Part shown: positions 1 through 6,271 of the stretch, piece by piece
How the letters are laid out: every line of letters begins with the position of its first letter
Position numbering within the stretch: position 1 is the stretch's first letter
Notes under the pieces: model-generated
What the model was told of the DNA's origin: nothing
The model's input: only the letters and a program-made list of their open reading frames with translations
The model's database searches: none
Source: Rhodopirellula sp.
GTDB lineage: Bacteria > Planctomycetota > Planctomycetia > Pirellulales > Pirellulaceae
Reading direction: 5' to 3'
NCBI GenBank assembly: GCA_002714565.1
Contig: PAXU01000090.1
Location: forward strand, 31,196 to 37,466
DNA: 6,271 bases
Position numbers and translations under genes: made by a program

Positions 1-1259
1 CGTTTTTCATAAGCATCTTTGGTCTTTACCCAGCAATACAAACCGCTGTTTGAATCGACAATTGCATTGACGGGGATGTAGACGACATTTTCGTAGTTTG
101 CTAGTTCTACCTCGACTTCTGCGGACATCCCGGGCTTCAGACCTTCTGTTTTAGGGAATTTGATTACAGCATCGTATTTCACGACGTGTCCATTCCACCA
201 ACCACCGGGATTTGCTACCGGTGCTATAGAGTCAATCGTGCTTTCAATCTGTTGGGTTGGCAGTGTCACACTGACCGGATGGCCCGCCTTGACACGTTCC
301 ACGACAGACTGGTGAATTCCAACGGTAAGTTGCATTTTTGCCAGATCCGGCATTAGCAATAACGTCTGGTCCTTACGTACGCTCGCCCCCTCGGTCACGT
401 CCGGGGTTTCTTTCCAGCCAGCGGTTGATGGGTAGATTATCAAACCGTCTCGATCAGCCTTGATTACGCAATTCTCCAATTCTTCTGACGCGACATCGCG
501 TCTGAATTCGTCCAATTCCAATCCGGCTTGTCTGCCGAGCAAGCGGCGACCGGTTGCCGTTAGCGACCCGTTCATACGAACCAATTGCATTTCTTTTGTT
601 ATTCGCTCGAAAACGTCCAGCTTGGTTGTTGCGACCTCTAGATCTAATTGAGCCTGCTGGACTGTCAACGCTTCGGCTTCCAATGCGAGTTTAGAAATAG
701 ACCCTCGCTTAAATAGACCTTGCCGTTTTTTATATTGTTTCTTAGCCCTTTCAAGATTCGTCTCAGCTAGCGTTAGCTCCTTCATTAGATTGGATTGTTG
801 TAACTTGTAGGGGCCTTCTTCGTATTCGTCAAACGTGATTTGTGCCTTAGCCGCTTCGGCTTTGGTATCAGCGAGAATAGCGGTTGCTTCGCCCACATTT
901 GTTTTTTGAAGGCTCAATGTTTCCTCGATCACACGAGTGTCTAGCCGAACAAGCTCATCGCCTTTTTTGACGATTGTGCCACTTGGTATGACCCAATTCA
1001 CGGTGTTGTAACCGCGCACCTTACACTTGATTTCCTTGTTGTTGGAACTTTCAAGAGTGCCAGTCTCTTTAATGGAAACGACCAGATCACCGCGACTTGC
1101 TGGGAATGTGACTAATTCACTTTCAGTGTTAGCTGTGGTTGAATTTATTAAAGAAAGACCACCGAATCCGAGGCCACCGATAACCAAAAGCGCTATCACT
1201 AGACGCGGCCATATCACGGAACGATCTTCACTCGTAAGTTGTGCTTTGCTTGATGCCAT
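1..1259 (-). CDS. HlyD/RND-type efflux periplasmic adaptor subunit (membrane fusion protein), C-terminus cut by window start
   Basis: My translation of the minus strand stays open for 419 codons from the ATG at 1259 to the window edge. Such adaptors sit in the inner membrane and bridge an ABC or RND pump to an outer-membrane channel. A short polar N-terminus leads into one membrane segment (about residues 15-38, rich in L, V, I and G). Next comes the first half of a lipoyl-like domain (about 57-108, ending in VKKGDELVRLD). A long charged, Gln-rich coiled-coil hairpin follows (about 110-262, turn near LFKRGSIS). The second lipoyl half (VIKADRDGLIIY, about 265-276) and then beta-barrel and membrane-proximal segments complete what is visible, including LKPGMSAEVEVE. 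No good Shine-Dalgarno site precedes the start; the only in-frame alternative I found upstream is a TTG. The pump genes probably lie beyond the window start. The exporter class and the substrate cannot be determined. Confidence 0.88.
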   Translation of the reverse strand, partial: MASSKAQLTSEDRSVIWPRLVIALLVIGGLGFGGLSLINSTTANTESELVTFPASRGDLVVSIKETGTLESSNNKEIKCKVRGYNTVNWVIPSGTIVKKGDELVRLDTRVIEETLSLQKTNVGEATAILADTKAEAAKAQITFDEYEEGPYKLQQSNLMKELTLAETNLERAKKQYKKRQGLFKRGSISKLALEAEALTVQQAQLDLEVATTKLDVFERITKEMQLVRMNGSLTATGRRLLGRQAGLELDEFRRDVASEELENCVIKADRDGLIIYPSTAGWKETPDVTEGASVRKDQTLLLMPDLAKMQLTVGIHQSVVERVKAGHPVSVTLPTQQIESTIDSIAPVANPGGWWNGHVVKYDAVIKFPKTEGLKPGMSAEVEVELANYENVVYIPVNAIVDSNSGLYCWVKTKDAYEK

Positions 1260-1408
1260 TTGATGATTGCTTAGTCGTGAAACCAATGCATGAAAAAAAT
1301 ATTTCGCTGACTTTCTAATCGAAGGCTGTTATTAATAATTAATCGGCGAAAATACCCGTTTAGCACAAGAGCAGTTGGTGCGAACGCCTTGTGTTGATCG
1401 AGAATTCG
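1260..1408. other. Intergenic spacer between propeller gene and adaptor gene
   Basis: This 149-bp spacer holds no convincing gene. It is AT-rich near 1290-1345 and should contain the 5' leader of the adaptor transcript. A 6-bp inverted repeat (CACAAG at 1364-1369, CTTGTG at 1388-1393) has an 18-base loop and no adjacent T-run, so I do not call it a terminator. Read-through from the propeller gene into the adaptor gene is therefore possible but unproven. Confidence 0.6.
1331..1343. repeat. Short AT-only palindrome upstream of adaptor gene
   Basis: ATTAAT-A-ATTAAT is a perfect inverted repeat around one central base, about 70 bp upstream of the adaptor start. It could be a regulator site or part of a promoter. 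Short AT-only palindromes also arise by chance, so the functional reading is weak. Confidence 0.3.
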
Positions 1409-2659
1409 CTACTTTTTTGCAATACGGTATAGATGCTTGTCGCTTCGAAGGAACAATGCGCCACTTGCCACTGCCGGTGAGGCCAGGAATAGCCCTTCAA
1501 GTTGATTTGTAGCGTCTACTACATAGTCACGCCCTGCCCGTACAATTGTCGCTTTGCCGTCCTGATTTACAAAGTAAATGTGATTTCCAACTTGAATCGG
1601 TGAACATCGGAAGCGTCCACCAAGTCGCTCTCGCCAAATTACTTCGCCTGTTTTTGCATCAAGACATTGGGCAGTACCTCCATCATCGACAACGTATATC
1701 TCGCTTTTGTATAGGAGCGGTGACGGGACGTGACCGATTCCATTGGGATTCTCCCAAACGACGTCGGATTCTTTTACTTCACCATTGGCGTCAGACTTAA
1801 TTGCGTAGATGCAAAAGTGGTCCTGTGCAACGGAACCGATGACGTAAAAGAGGCCGTGACCGAACGACGGCCGACCAACCTGAGAGAATCCGACATAGTT
1901 GTGCCACCAGATCTCCTTGCCTGTTTCAAAGTCGTAAGCTGCCACATGTTCAGCGCCTGATGCGATGACTTGTGTTGATCCGTTTACATCCACGACTAAC
2001 GCTGTGGAGTATGCCATTCTGAAAAATCCGCTCTTGTCTTTGATGCGTTCAAGATGCTGGCGAGGTGATTTCCAAAGTGTCTTGCCTGTCATCTTGTCCA
2101 AGGCTGTTACGTATTGCTCGTCCGTGCCATCGCAAATGAGAATGAGCTTGTCCTTGTGTAGTACAGGTGAGCTGGCAGCACCTTGAGGTAAGTCAAAGGG
2201 CATGTCGGTACGCTTCCAAAGCACATTACCTTTTAGATCCAGGCATGCGGTACCACGTGGTCCGAAGTGAACGTATGCTCGCTCCCTATCGAGCACCGGT
2301 GTCGGTGATGCATAACCGTTTTGAACATGCTTCGGACCAACACTTGTTGTCGTTAACACTTCGACATCAAAAAGCAGTTGGCCAGACTTCTCATCTAGGC
2401 ACAACGCGTGGAGCGATTTGCCACCGTCGTGAGAACTCGTCAGCCATACTTGACCGTTGGAGATCACAGGTGATGACCAACCTTCACCTGGAATGGCAGA
2501 TTTCCAGGCAATTGACTCGTTCTCACTCCAGTTCATCGGAACGTTTTGATCATCGGAGTGTCCCTGACCGTCTGGGCCGCGGAATTGTGGCCACTGCGCC
2601 TGAGCGACCGGCGCTGTGAATGAAAGGACTAAAGCGATACTGACAATTAGGCGACACAT
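1409..2659 (-). CDS. Secreted PQQ-binding-like beta-propeller repeat protein
   Basis: The 416-residue product begins with a signal peptide (residues 1-21, hydrophobic core LIVSIALVLSF, likely cleavage after AQA), so it is exported. The mature protein opens with WPQFRGPDGQG, the hallmark of a large family of exported planctomycete propeller proteins. Repeats follow with the pattern hydrophobic strand, then A-x-D-x-x-T/S-G-x-x-x-W. Clear copies are LHALCLDEKSG, VTALDKMTGKTLW, AAYDFETGKEIWW and AQCLDAKTGEVIW, giving about seven blades. Despite the family name I see no evidence of quinone binding or dehydrogenase catalysis; these folds often serve as binding scaffolds. A possible Shine-Dalgarno AAGG lies 10 bases before the ATG. 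The stop is followed at once by GCAAAAAAG in the gene's sense direction. The hydrolase gene is 187 bp upstream on the same strand. The family call is secure; the ligand and role are unknown. Confidence 0.9.
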   Translation of the reverse strand: MCRLIVSIALVLSFTAPVAQAQWPQFRGPDGQGHSDDQNVPMNWSENESIAWKSAIPGEGWSSPVISNGQVWLTSSHDGGKSLHALCLDEKSGQLLFDVEVLTTTSVGPKHVQNGYASPTPVLDRERAYVHFGPRGTACLDLKGNVLWKRTDMPFDLPQGAASSPVLHKDKLILICDGTDEQYVTALDKMTGKTLWKSPRQHLERIKDKSGFFRMAYSTALVVDVNGSTQVIASGAEHVAAYDFETGKEIWWHNYVGFSQVGRPSFGHGLFYVIGSVAQDHFCIYAIKSDANGEVKESDVVWENPNGIGHVPSPLLYKSEIYVVDDGGTAQCLDAKTGEVIWRERLGGRFRCSPIQVGNHIYFVNQDGKATIVRAGRDYVVDATNQLEGLFLASPAVASGALFLRSDKHLYRIAKK

Positions 2660-2846
2660 AAATTCAGGACCTTGTAATGTGAGTTTTTTTGAATCTCTCG
2701 CTACAACTATTACACACGGTTAGCTGATTACATGCTAGCGCTTAGTTTGTCATCGCCACGTTCGCCATAGACTCTTTGATTAGCCCTGCCCCGAATTCCA
2801 TCAACTTATGGCTTCAGCCTCATGCACGACGTTTTAAAAATGGCAA
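2660..2846. other. Intergenic spacer between hydrolase and propeller genes
   Basis: This 187-bp stretch holds no supported gene. On the minus strand it carries the 3' end of the hydrolase transcript and the leader of the propeller gene. The only hairpin I noticed is GGCTGAAGCC, with a 4-bp stem and a 2-base loop and no T-run, so no terminator is called. The spacing is long enough for the propeller gene to have its own promoter, but no convincing -35/-10 pair is visible. Confidence 0.55.
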
Positions 2847-4571
2847 CTATCTTTTTATAGGCAGAATTAATCGTGACGGCTGTTTTGGCGAGTGATAGAC
2901 ACGTTCGTGTGATATGAGTGTTTCGCCGTTATAGGGACCCTTGCCGGTGTTTGTGTTACGGTCAAACAGTGGGAAATATGCACCACAGATGTCGATGCGC
3001 AATTCATGCCCCTTTTGAACGGTGGCAGCTACGGGGCCTAAGTCTACTTCAATCTCATATACCTTATTGGGCTCAAGTGGCTCCAGTTCCAGTTCAGAGT
3101 TCCGGAATTGCCCTCGCATTACACCGACGACCAGATTCTGGGCGAATCCATTCGGATGTACATCAATGAGCTTAACGACCCAGTCCGCATCCGGAGTGTC
3201 GGCCGACACAAACAGCCGTGCCTTTGCATTTCCAGCAAATGCTATGTCTTCTTCTAGCGATCCGGAGGTAAACACCAACACGTCGTCACGATCCGAAATG
3301 GAGGACTGATCAACTGGGCCAAAGGTGACCTGATGAATCTCGCGATTCTCATCAAAGACATTGGCCGGTGCGGGATCAGCGGGGTTACTAACGAATTCAT
3401 CCGCAGGCTGCGCACTTCTTGGTGCCTTCCGGCTGAGTCGGCCGTCTCCATTCCGTGTGTTGGCATTGCCGTTGGAGTGAAGATAGAAGCTGGTGTGCTT
3501 GACACCATTGGGCGGCCAGGAGGTTGCGTCATACCATTGGTTATCACCCATGGAGAAATATCGTACGGGCGAAAAAGCCTTGAGTTTTGCCTTTGACGTG
3601 TCTTTTAGGAAACGGTCCAACCAATCAATATTGGCTGCATTACGATCCCAGACCGCCGTCTCTCCGAAATCGTAATCACCGACCTTGGATCGACCGATCG
3701 TACCGTGATCCCATGGCCCCAAGATGAGTTGCTGTTTTTTGCGAACGGATAGGGTACTCGCGCGTTCTTGCATTAGCTTGAAGTTGTCAACGGATTCGCG
3801 TGAGAAAAAGTCGTAGTAGCCGACCACGTGTTGAATGGCGAGATCTAATTCGCCAACTTCATCTGACAGTTCAAGGCGGTGCCAATATCCATCGGGTCTT
3901 GGGTGAGTCAGCATGTTTTCGAACCAGGGTATTGGCCATCCGATTTGATCGTCCACTTCGCTTAGTGGTAATCGCATGAAGACGCTATTCCAGTCGGTTG
4001 GTTGTGTGGCGCCCTCAGGTTGGGACATTCTGGCTGCCCAGCTGGTCAGCATGGAAATTCGAATGGACCCGCCTTGATAGAGATTTCTGTAAAAGTCAGT
4101 CCAGGTTGCGGTAGGGCAGATCGCAATAAGCCCATCCGGCTTCTCCGCAGCTGCTTGCCATTGTGTTGCGCCGAAATATGATGCACCCCACATCCCAATC
4201 CTGCCGTTACACCAATCCTGCCGGTTTAGCCATTCAATCGTGTCATAACCATCTTGCCCTTCGTTGTTGTACGGGATAAACACCCCTTCGGATTCAAGTC
4301 TGCCACGGCAATCTTGAATGACGGCCGCATACCCTGCGTCGACGAATTGCTCAGCAACGCTTGCAACGCGTGATTTGTCATAAGGTGTGCGTACGAGTAC
4401 GACCGGGCCGGTAGTCCAATCCGCCGACCGGTAAACGTCGGTGGAGAGTGAGACTCCGTCACGCATTTGGACCAGAAGAGTATCAGGTTTTATTTCTGCT
4501 GTTGCTAGGGTCGGTAAAAGCAACAGGACTACACAAAGAAAGAATGGTGTTCGACTCGTACATCGTAACAT
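2847..4571 (-). CDS. Secreted CocE/NonD family hydrolase (X-Pro dipeptidyl-peptidase S15-like)
   Basis: This 574-residue alpha/beta hydrolase is about the usual length for CocE-type acyl esterases and is complete. An N-terminal signal peptide (core FFLCVVLLLLPTLA, likely cleavage after ATA at residue 25) points to export. The mature part begins with the family pattern MRDGVSLSTDVYR. By comparison with cocaine esterase, Tyr64 in RTPYDK would be the oxyanion-hole residue. Ser131 in GASYFG is the nucleophile, Asp254 in GYYDFF the acid and His289 in GPWDHG the base, so the triad is intact. A C-terminal jelly-roll domain (about 350-574) includes the typical KGHELRIDI and FDRNTNTG segments. The family cleaves esters, amides or peptides; the natural substrate here is unknown. 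GGAGG nine bases upstream fixes the start. No partner gene identifies its job, although it shares strand and export with the downstream propeller gene. Confidence 0.93.
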   Translation of the reverse strand: MLRCTSRTPFFLCVVLLLLPTLATAEIKPDTLLVQMRDGVSLSTDVYRSADWTTGPVVLVRTPYDKSRVASVAEQFVDAGYAAVIQDCRGRLESEGVFIPYNNEGQDGYDTIEWLNRQDWCNGRIGMWGASYFGATQWQAAAEKPDGLIAICPTATWTDFYRNLYQGGSIRISMLTSWAARMSQPEGATQPTDWNSVFMRLPLSEVDDQIGWPIPWFENMLTHPRPDGYWHRLELSDEVGELDLAIQHVVGYYDFFSRESVDNFKLMQERASTLSVRKKQQLILGPWDHGTIGRSKVGDYDFGETAVWDRNAANIDWLDRFLKDTSKAKLKAFSPVRYFSMGDNQWYDATSWPPNGVKHTSFYLHSNGNANTRNGDGRLSRKAPRSAQPADEFVSNPADPAPANVFDENREIHQVTFGPVDQSSISDRDDVLVFTSGSLEEDIAFAGNAKARLFVSADTPDADWVVKLIDVHPNGFAQNLVVGVMRGQFRNSELELEPLEPNKVYEIEVDLGPVAATVQKGHELRIDICGAYFPLFDRNTNTGKGPYNGETLISHERVYHSPKQPSRLILPIKR

Positions 4572-4580
4572 GGTAGGTGT

Positions 4581-4585
4581 CCTCC
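4581..4585 (-). promoter_or_regulatory. Shine-Dalgarno site of the CocE-type hydrolase gene
   Basis: The minus strand reads GGAGG, then nine bases, then ATG. This is the best ribosome binding site in the window. It supports the ATG at 4571 as the start, consistent with the signal peptide that begins there. Confidence 0.75.
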
Positions 4586-4607
4586 GGTGGTTATCAGTGG
4601 AATCACA

Positions 4608-4613
4608 ATTATA
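4608..4613 (-). promoter_or_regulatory. Candidate -10 box for the hydrolase gene
   Basis: The minus strand carries a perfect TATAAT 36 bp upstream of the hydrolase start codon. Transcription would begin near 4601 and give a leader of about 30 bases that includes the GGAGG site. No good -35 element lies at 16-18 bp spacing, and there is no extended -10 TGn. The call rests on the -10 match and its position alone. Confidence 0.4.
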
Positions 4614-4734
4614 GACGGTTCAATGGGATCTAGGCATACGCTGAGCTGACTCACTCTTGACCGCCCTTTGGACAATCGAGCGTTTGAATTCGTTAGGATG
4701 AGGGCACGCTGAACATGTGTTGAATAAAGCAACT

Positions 4735-4738
4735 GAGG
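4735..4738 (+). promoter_or_regulatory. Shine-Dalgarno site of the aminotransferase gene
   Basis: GAGG is followed by nine bases and the ATG at 4748. It supports this start, as does the YLNGKFV segment that class IV aminotransferases have at their very N-terminus. Confidence 0.6.
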
Positions 4739-4747
4739 AACAGTCTT

Positions 4748-5692
4748 ATGAGTGACCGCCTGGTTTATCTAAACGGTAAGTTTGTAGCTGAGCGTGATGC
4801 GAACGTATCTATATTTGATTCAGCTCTTATGTTTGGCGACATGGCATTTGAGATGACAAGGACATTTAATCATCAGCCGTTCAAGCTTCGTGAACATCTC
4901 GAGCGACTTTACAACTCACTCCGACTGTTGGAGATCGATTGCGGTATTTCAATTGACGAAATGGAACAACTGACACTTGATGTGCTGGCAAGGAACACAC
5001 CGACCGAGCCAGAGGACGTCGATTGGCAGATTATGCACGATGTTTCCCGGGGACCGCTTTCGGTGTACGGATCCGTTTTTCCGGAAGGCATTCAACCCAC
5101 TGTTGTAATTAACTGCTGGCCGATGATTACACATACCGGTGGGTTTGCGGAAAAATATGAAACGGGTGTCGACCTGATGATTCCGGCTCAACAGACGATT
5201 CCAGCTCACATCGTCGACCTAAAGGCCAAAGTCCGAAGTCGCATGCACTATCGTCTAGCAGAGTTTCAGGGTAACCGTAGCGGTAACCGGTGGCCCATTA
5301 TGCTGGACACGGATGGGTTTCTTGCGGAAGGGCCCGGTTGGAATATCTTTCTCGTGAAGGACGGGATTCTATATACACCGGAGGGTCGTAATGTCCTGCT
5401 TGGAGTTAGCCGCGCAACAGTCATCGAGTTGGCAATGAATCTTGGGATTGAAGTTCGCGAAGTTAATCTCGGTCGCTACGAAGCGCTCATGGCTGATGAG
5501 ATGTTTACCACGTCTACTCCATATTGCATGGTCCATGTCAGGTCATTTGAAGGACAAGACGTAGGTGATGGTACTGCAGGACCGATTTTCACTCAGATTA
5601 TTAACGCCTGGAAGGAAAGTGTCGGCGTAGATTTTGTGGCACAGGCTCAAACATATGCTGAACGACTACCTCAATGGAATCAACAACAGTAG
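4748..5692 (+). CDS. PLP-dependent class IV aminotransferase (branched-chain/D-amino-acid aminotransferase-like)
   Basis: The 314-residue cytoplasmic enzyme is near the usual length for fold-type IV PLP enzymes (IlvE, D-amino-acid aminotransferase, aminodeoxychorismate lyase). Family segments appear in order: YLNGKFV (7-13), SALMFGDMAFEMTRTF (25-40), and EHLERLYNSLRLL (49-61), where Arg53 should bind the PLP phosphate. The lysine region DLKAKVRSRMHYRLAE (157-172) follows; Lys161 fits best as the PLP-linking residue from its spacing to L-A, with Lys159 the alternative. AEGPGWNIFLV (193-203) has Glu194 for the PLP ring nitrogen but Trp198 where IlvE has Glu. LLGVSRATVIELA (217-229) and ADEMFTTSTPYCMV (close to the C-terminus) complete the fold. 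The FAD oxidoreductase frame starts 12 bp downstream, which suggests an operon. The family is secure. The substrate is not, and I would not name it IlvE. Confidence 0.92.
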   Translation: MSDRLVYLNGKFVAERDANVSIFDSALMFGDMAFEMTRTFNHQPFKLREHLERLYNSLRLLEIDCGISIDEMEQLTLDVLARNTPTEPEDVDWQIMHDVSRGPLSVYGSVFPEGIQPTVVINCWPMITHTGGFAEKYETGVDLMIPAQQTIPAHIVDLKAKVRSRMHYRLAEFQGNRSGNRWPIMLDTDGFLAEGPGWNIFLVKDGILYTPEGRNVLLGVSRATVIELAMNLGIEVREVNLGRYEALMADEMFTTSTPYCMVHVRSFEGQDVGDGTAGPIFTQIINAWKESVGVDFVAQAQTYAERLPQWNQQQ

Positions 5693-5704
5693 GGCGCGGG
5701 CATT

Positions 5705-6271
5705 TTGACTTCTAATCAAACAAGCAACCACTGCCGCAAACCGGGCATCGTCTTTAGAATTCGAATCTTCTTTCGCCTACTGTTTTCTATTCGACGACAC
5801 GACTTTCGAGCTGCCCGCACCTTTATGAGGATGCACTTTCCAAAGGATAAAGGTGTCAAGCGAGTGCTGATGTTTGTCTTGTGGGCTCTTAAACAAATGT
5901 GGTACACGATCCCACAAGCTATGCAGGAAACTCAGTTTGCTAAACGTGTGTCGAAGATCCCGGTGTGGTTAAAAGACGGTAATCCGTTTGCAAATCATCC
6001 ATGGGAAGAGGATCCATCGGCAGGCTTGCCAGAGGAGACGGACTGTGTGCTTATTGGTTGTGGGCTAGCCGGTTGTGCCTTCGCGTATCACTGGGCAAAA
6101 AACAGTGATACCGGAAAACATCTAGTGACGTTGGATATGGGTGATGCAGCATCAGGGTCAGCCGGTCGAAACGAAGGTCTGGTCGTGATGGGACGGTATT
6201 ATCACATGGTCGTTCAGACCGTACTTCCTTATTTGCAGTCAATCAACGAGCACATCGGCGGCCACTCTGAT
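5705..6271 (+). CDS. FAD-dependent oxidoreductase, DAO family, C-terminus cut by window end
   Basis: The frame stays open from just after the aminotransferase stop to the window end (189 codons from TTG 5705). The diagnostic part is VLIGCGLAGC (residues 115-124), a GxGxxG dinucleotide-binding motif. It is followed by LVTLD at the end of the second strand and SGSAGRNEGLVVMG (150-163), typical of DAO-type enzymes that oxidise amines, amino acids or sarcosine. The start is uncertain. TTG 5705 has an AGGG ten bases upstream and would give operon-like spacing. ATG 5825 or ATG 5831 would leave 132-138 bp untranslated and lack a well-placed Shine-Dalgarno site. From either choice, 72 or more residues precede the FAD motif, which is longer than usual. 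The extension is basic (RIRIFFRLLFSIRRHDFRAA) and has a hydrophobic stretch (VLMFVLWALKQMWYTI), perhaps for membrane contact. The substrate is unknown; the aminotransferase neighbour suggests amino acid or amine turnover. Confidence 0.82.
   Translation, partial: MTSNQTSNHCRKPGIVFRIRIFFRLLFSIRRHDFRAARTFMRMHFPKDKGVKRVLMFVLWALKQMWYTIPQAMQETQFAKRVSKIPVWLKDGNPFANHPWEEDPSAGLPEETDCVLIGCGLAGCAFAYHWAKNSDTGKHLVTLDMGDAASGSAGRNEGLVVMGRYYHMVVQTVLPYLQSINEHIGGHSD

Larger units (their letters stand above)
4572..4747. other. Divergent intergenic control region
   Basis: This 176-bp region separates the leftward hydrolase gene from the rightward aminotransferase gene and must hold promoters for both unless transcription enters from elsewhere. 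The hydrolase side has a TATAAT and a Shine-Dalgarno site. On the aminotransferase side I found a Shine-Dalgarno site but no convincing -35/-10 pair. I see no obvious operator palindrome and no riboswitch-like fold. Confidence 0.6.

Noticed and set aside
1364..1393. Inverted repeat CACAAG/CTTGTG downstream of the propeller gene, considered as a terminator
   Set aside because: The stem is only 6 bp, the loop is 18 bases and no T-run follows on either strand.
1388..1980. 12-bp direct repeat CTTGTGTTGATC at 1388-1399 and 1969-1980
   Set aside because: About one 12-bp match is expected by chance in a window this size, and one copy lies inside a coding region.
2167..2619. 150-codon open frame on the plus strand, opposite the propeller gene
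   Set aside because: It lies wholly antisense to a gene with a clear family match. Its translation has no recognisable domain and no Shine-Dalgarno site, so it is a shadow frame.
2809..2823. Small hairpin GGCTTCAGCC after the hydrolase gene, considered as a terminator
   Set aside because: A 4-bp stem with a 2-base loop is too weak and lacks a T-run.
3022..3596. Several open frames of 83-97 codons on both strands inside the hydrolase gene
   Set aside because: All overlap the intact CocE-type gene in other frames, and their translations show no family motifs.
5716..5907. 63-codon minus-strand open frame
   Set aside because: It is antisense to the oxidoreductase frame, whose plus-strand reading continues into a clear FAD-binding motif.

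Overview
The window looks like bacterial chromosome of moderate GC content and carries five genes, two of them cut by the window edges. Nothing mobile, no RNA gene and no CRISPR array is visible. Three things suggest a planctomycete (Pirellula/Rhodopirellula-like) or a close relative: a secreted PQQ-type propeller protein opening with a W-P-Q-F-R-G-P motif, a large efflux adaptor of the style common there, and a secreted CocE-type hydrolase. This assignment is inference from protein style; no marker gene is present.

Left part, minus strand. Positions 1-1259 hold the N-terminal 419 residues of a membrane-anchored HlyD/RND-type periplasmic adaptor, whose C-terminus lies beyond the window start. 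Upstream of it on the same strand are a secreted PQQ-like beta-propeller protein (1409-2659) and a secreted CocE/NonD-family serine hydrolase (2847-4571). The three genes point the same way but are separated by 149 and 187 bp, so they need not form one operon. The hydrolase has its own strong Shine-Dalgarno site and a perfect TATAAT box upstream.

Right part, plus strand. A 176-bp divergent region (4572-4747) separates the hydrolase from a PLP-dependent class IV aminotransferase (4748-5692). Twelve bases after its stop, and in the same frame, an open frame begins for a DAO-type FAD-dependent oxidoreductase that runs off the window end. These two look like an operon acting on amino acids or amines in the cytoplasm: one enzyme would move the amino group and the other oxidise an amine or amino acid. 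The substrate cannot be read from the sequence. The oxidoreductase has an unusual N-terminal extension of about 72-112 residues before its FAD-binding motif.

I see no clear evidence for a wholly new system. The points most worth a second look are the aminotransferase/oxidoreductase pair, the oxidoreductase extension, and the active-site variations in the aminotransferase.
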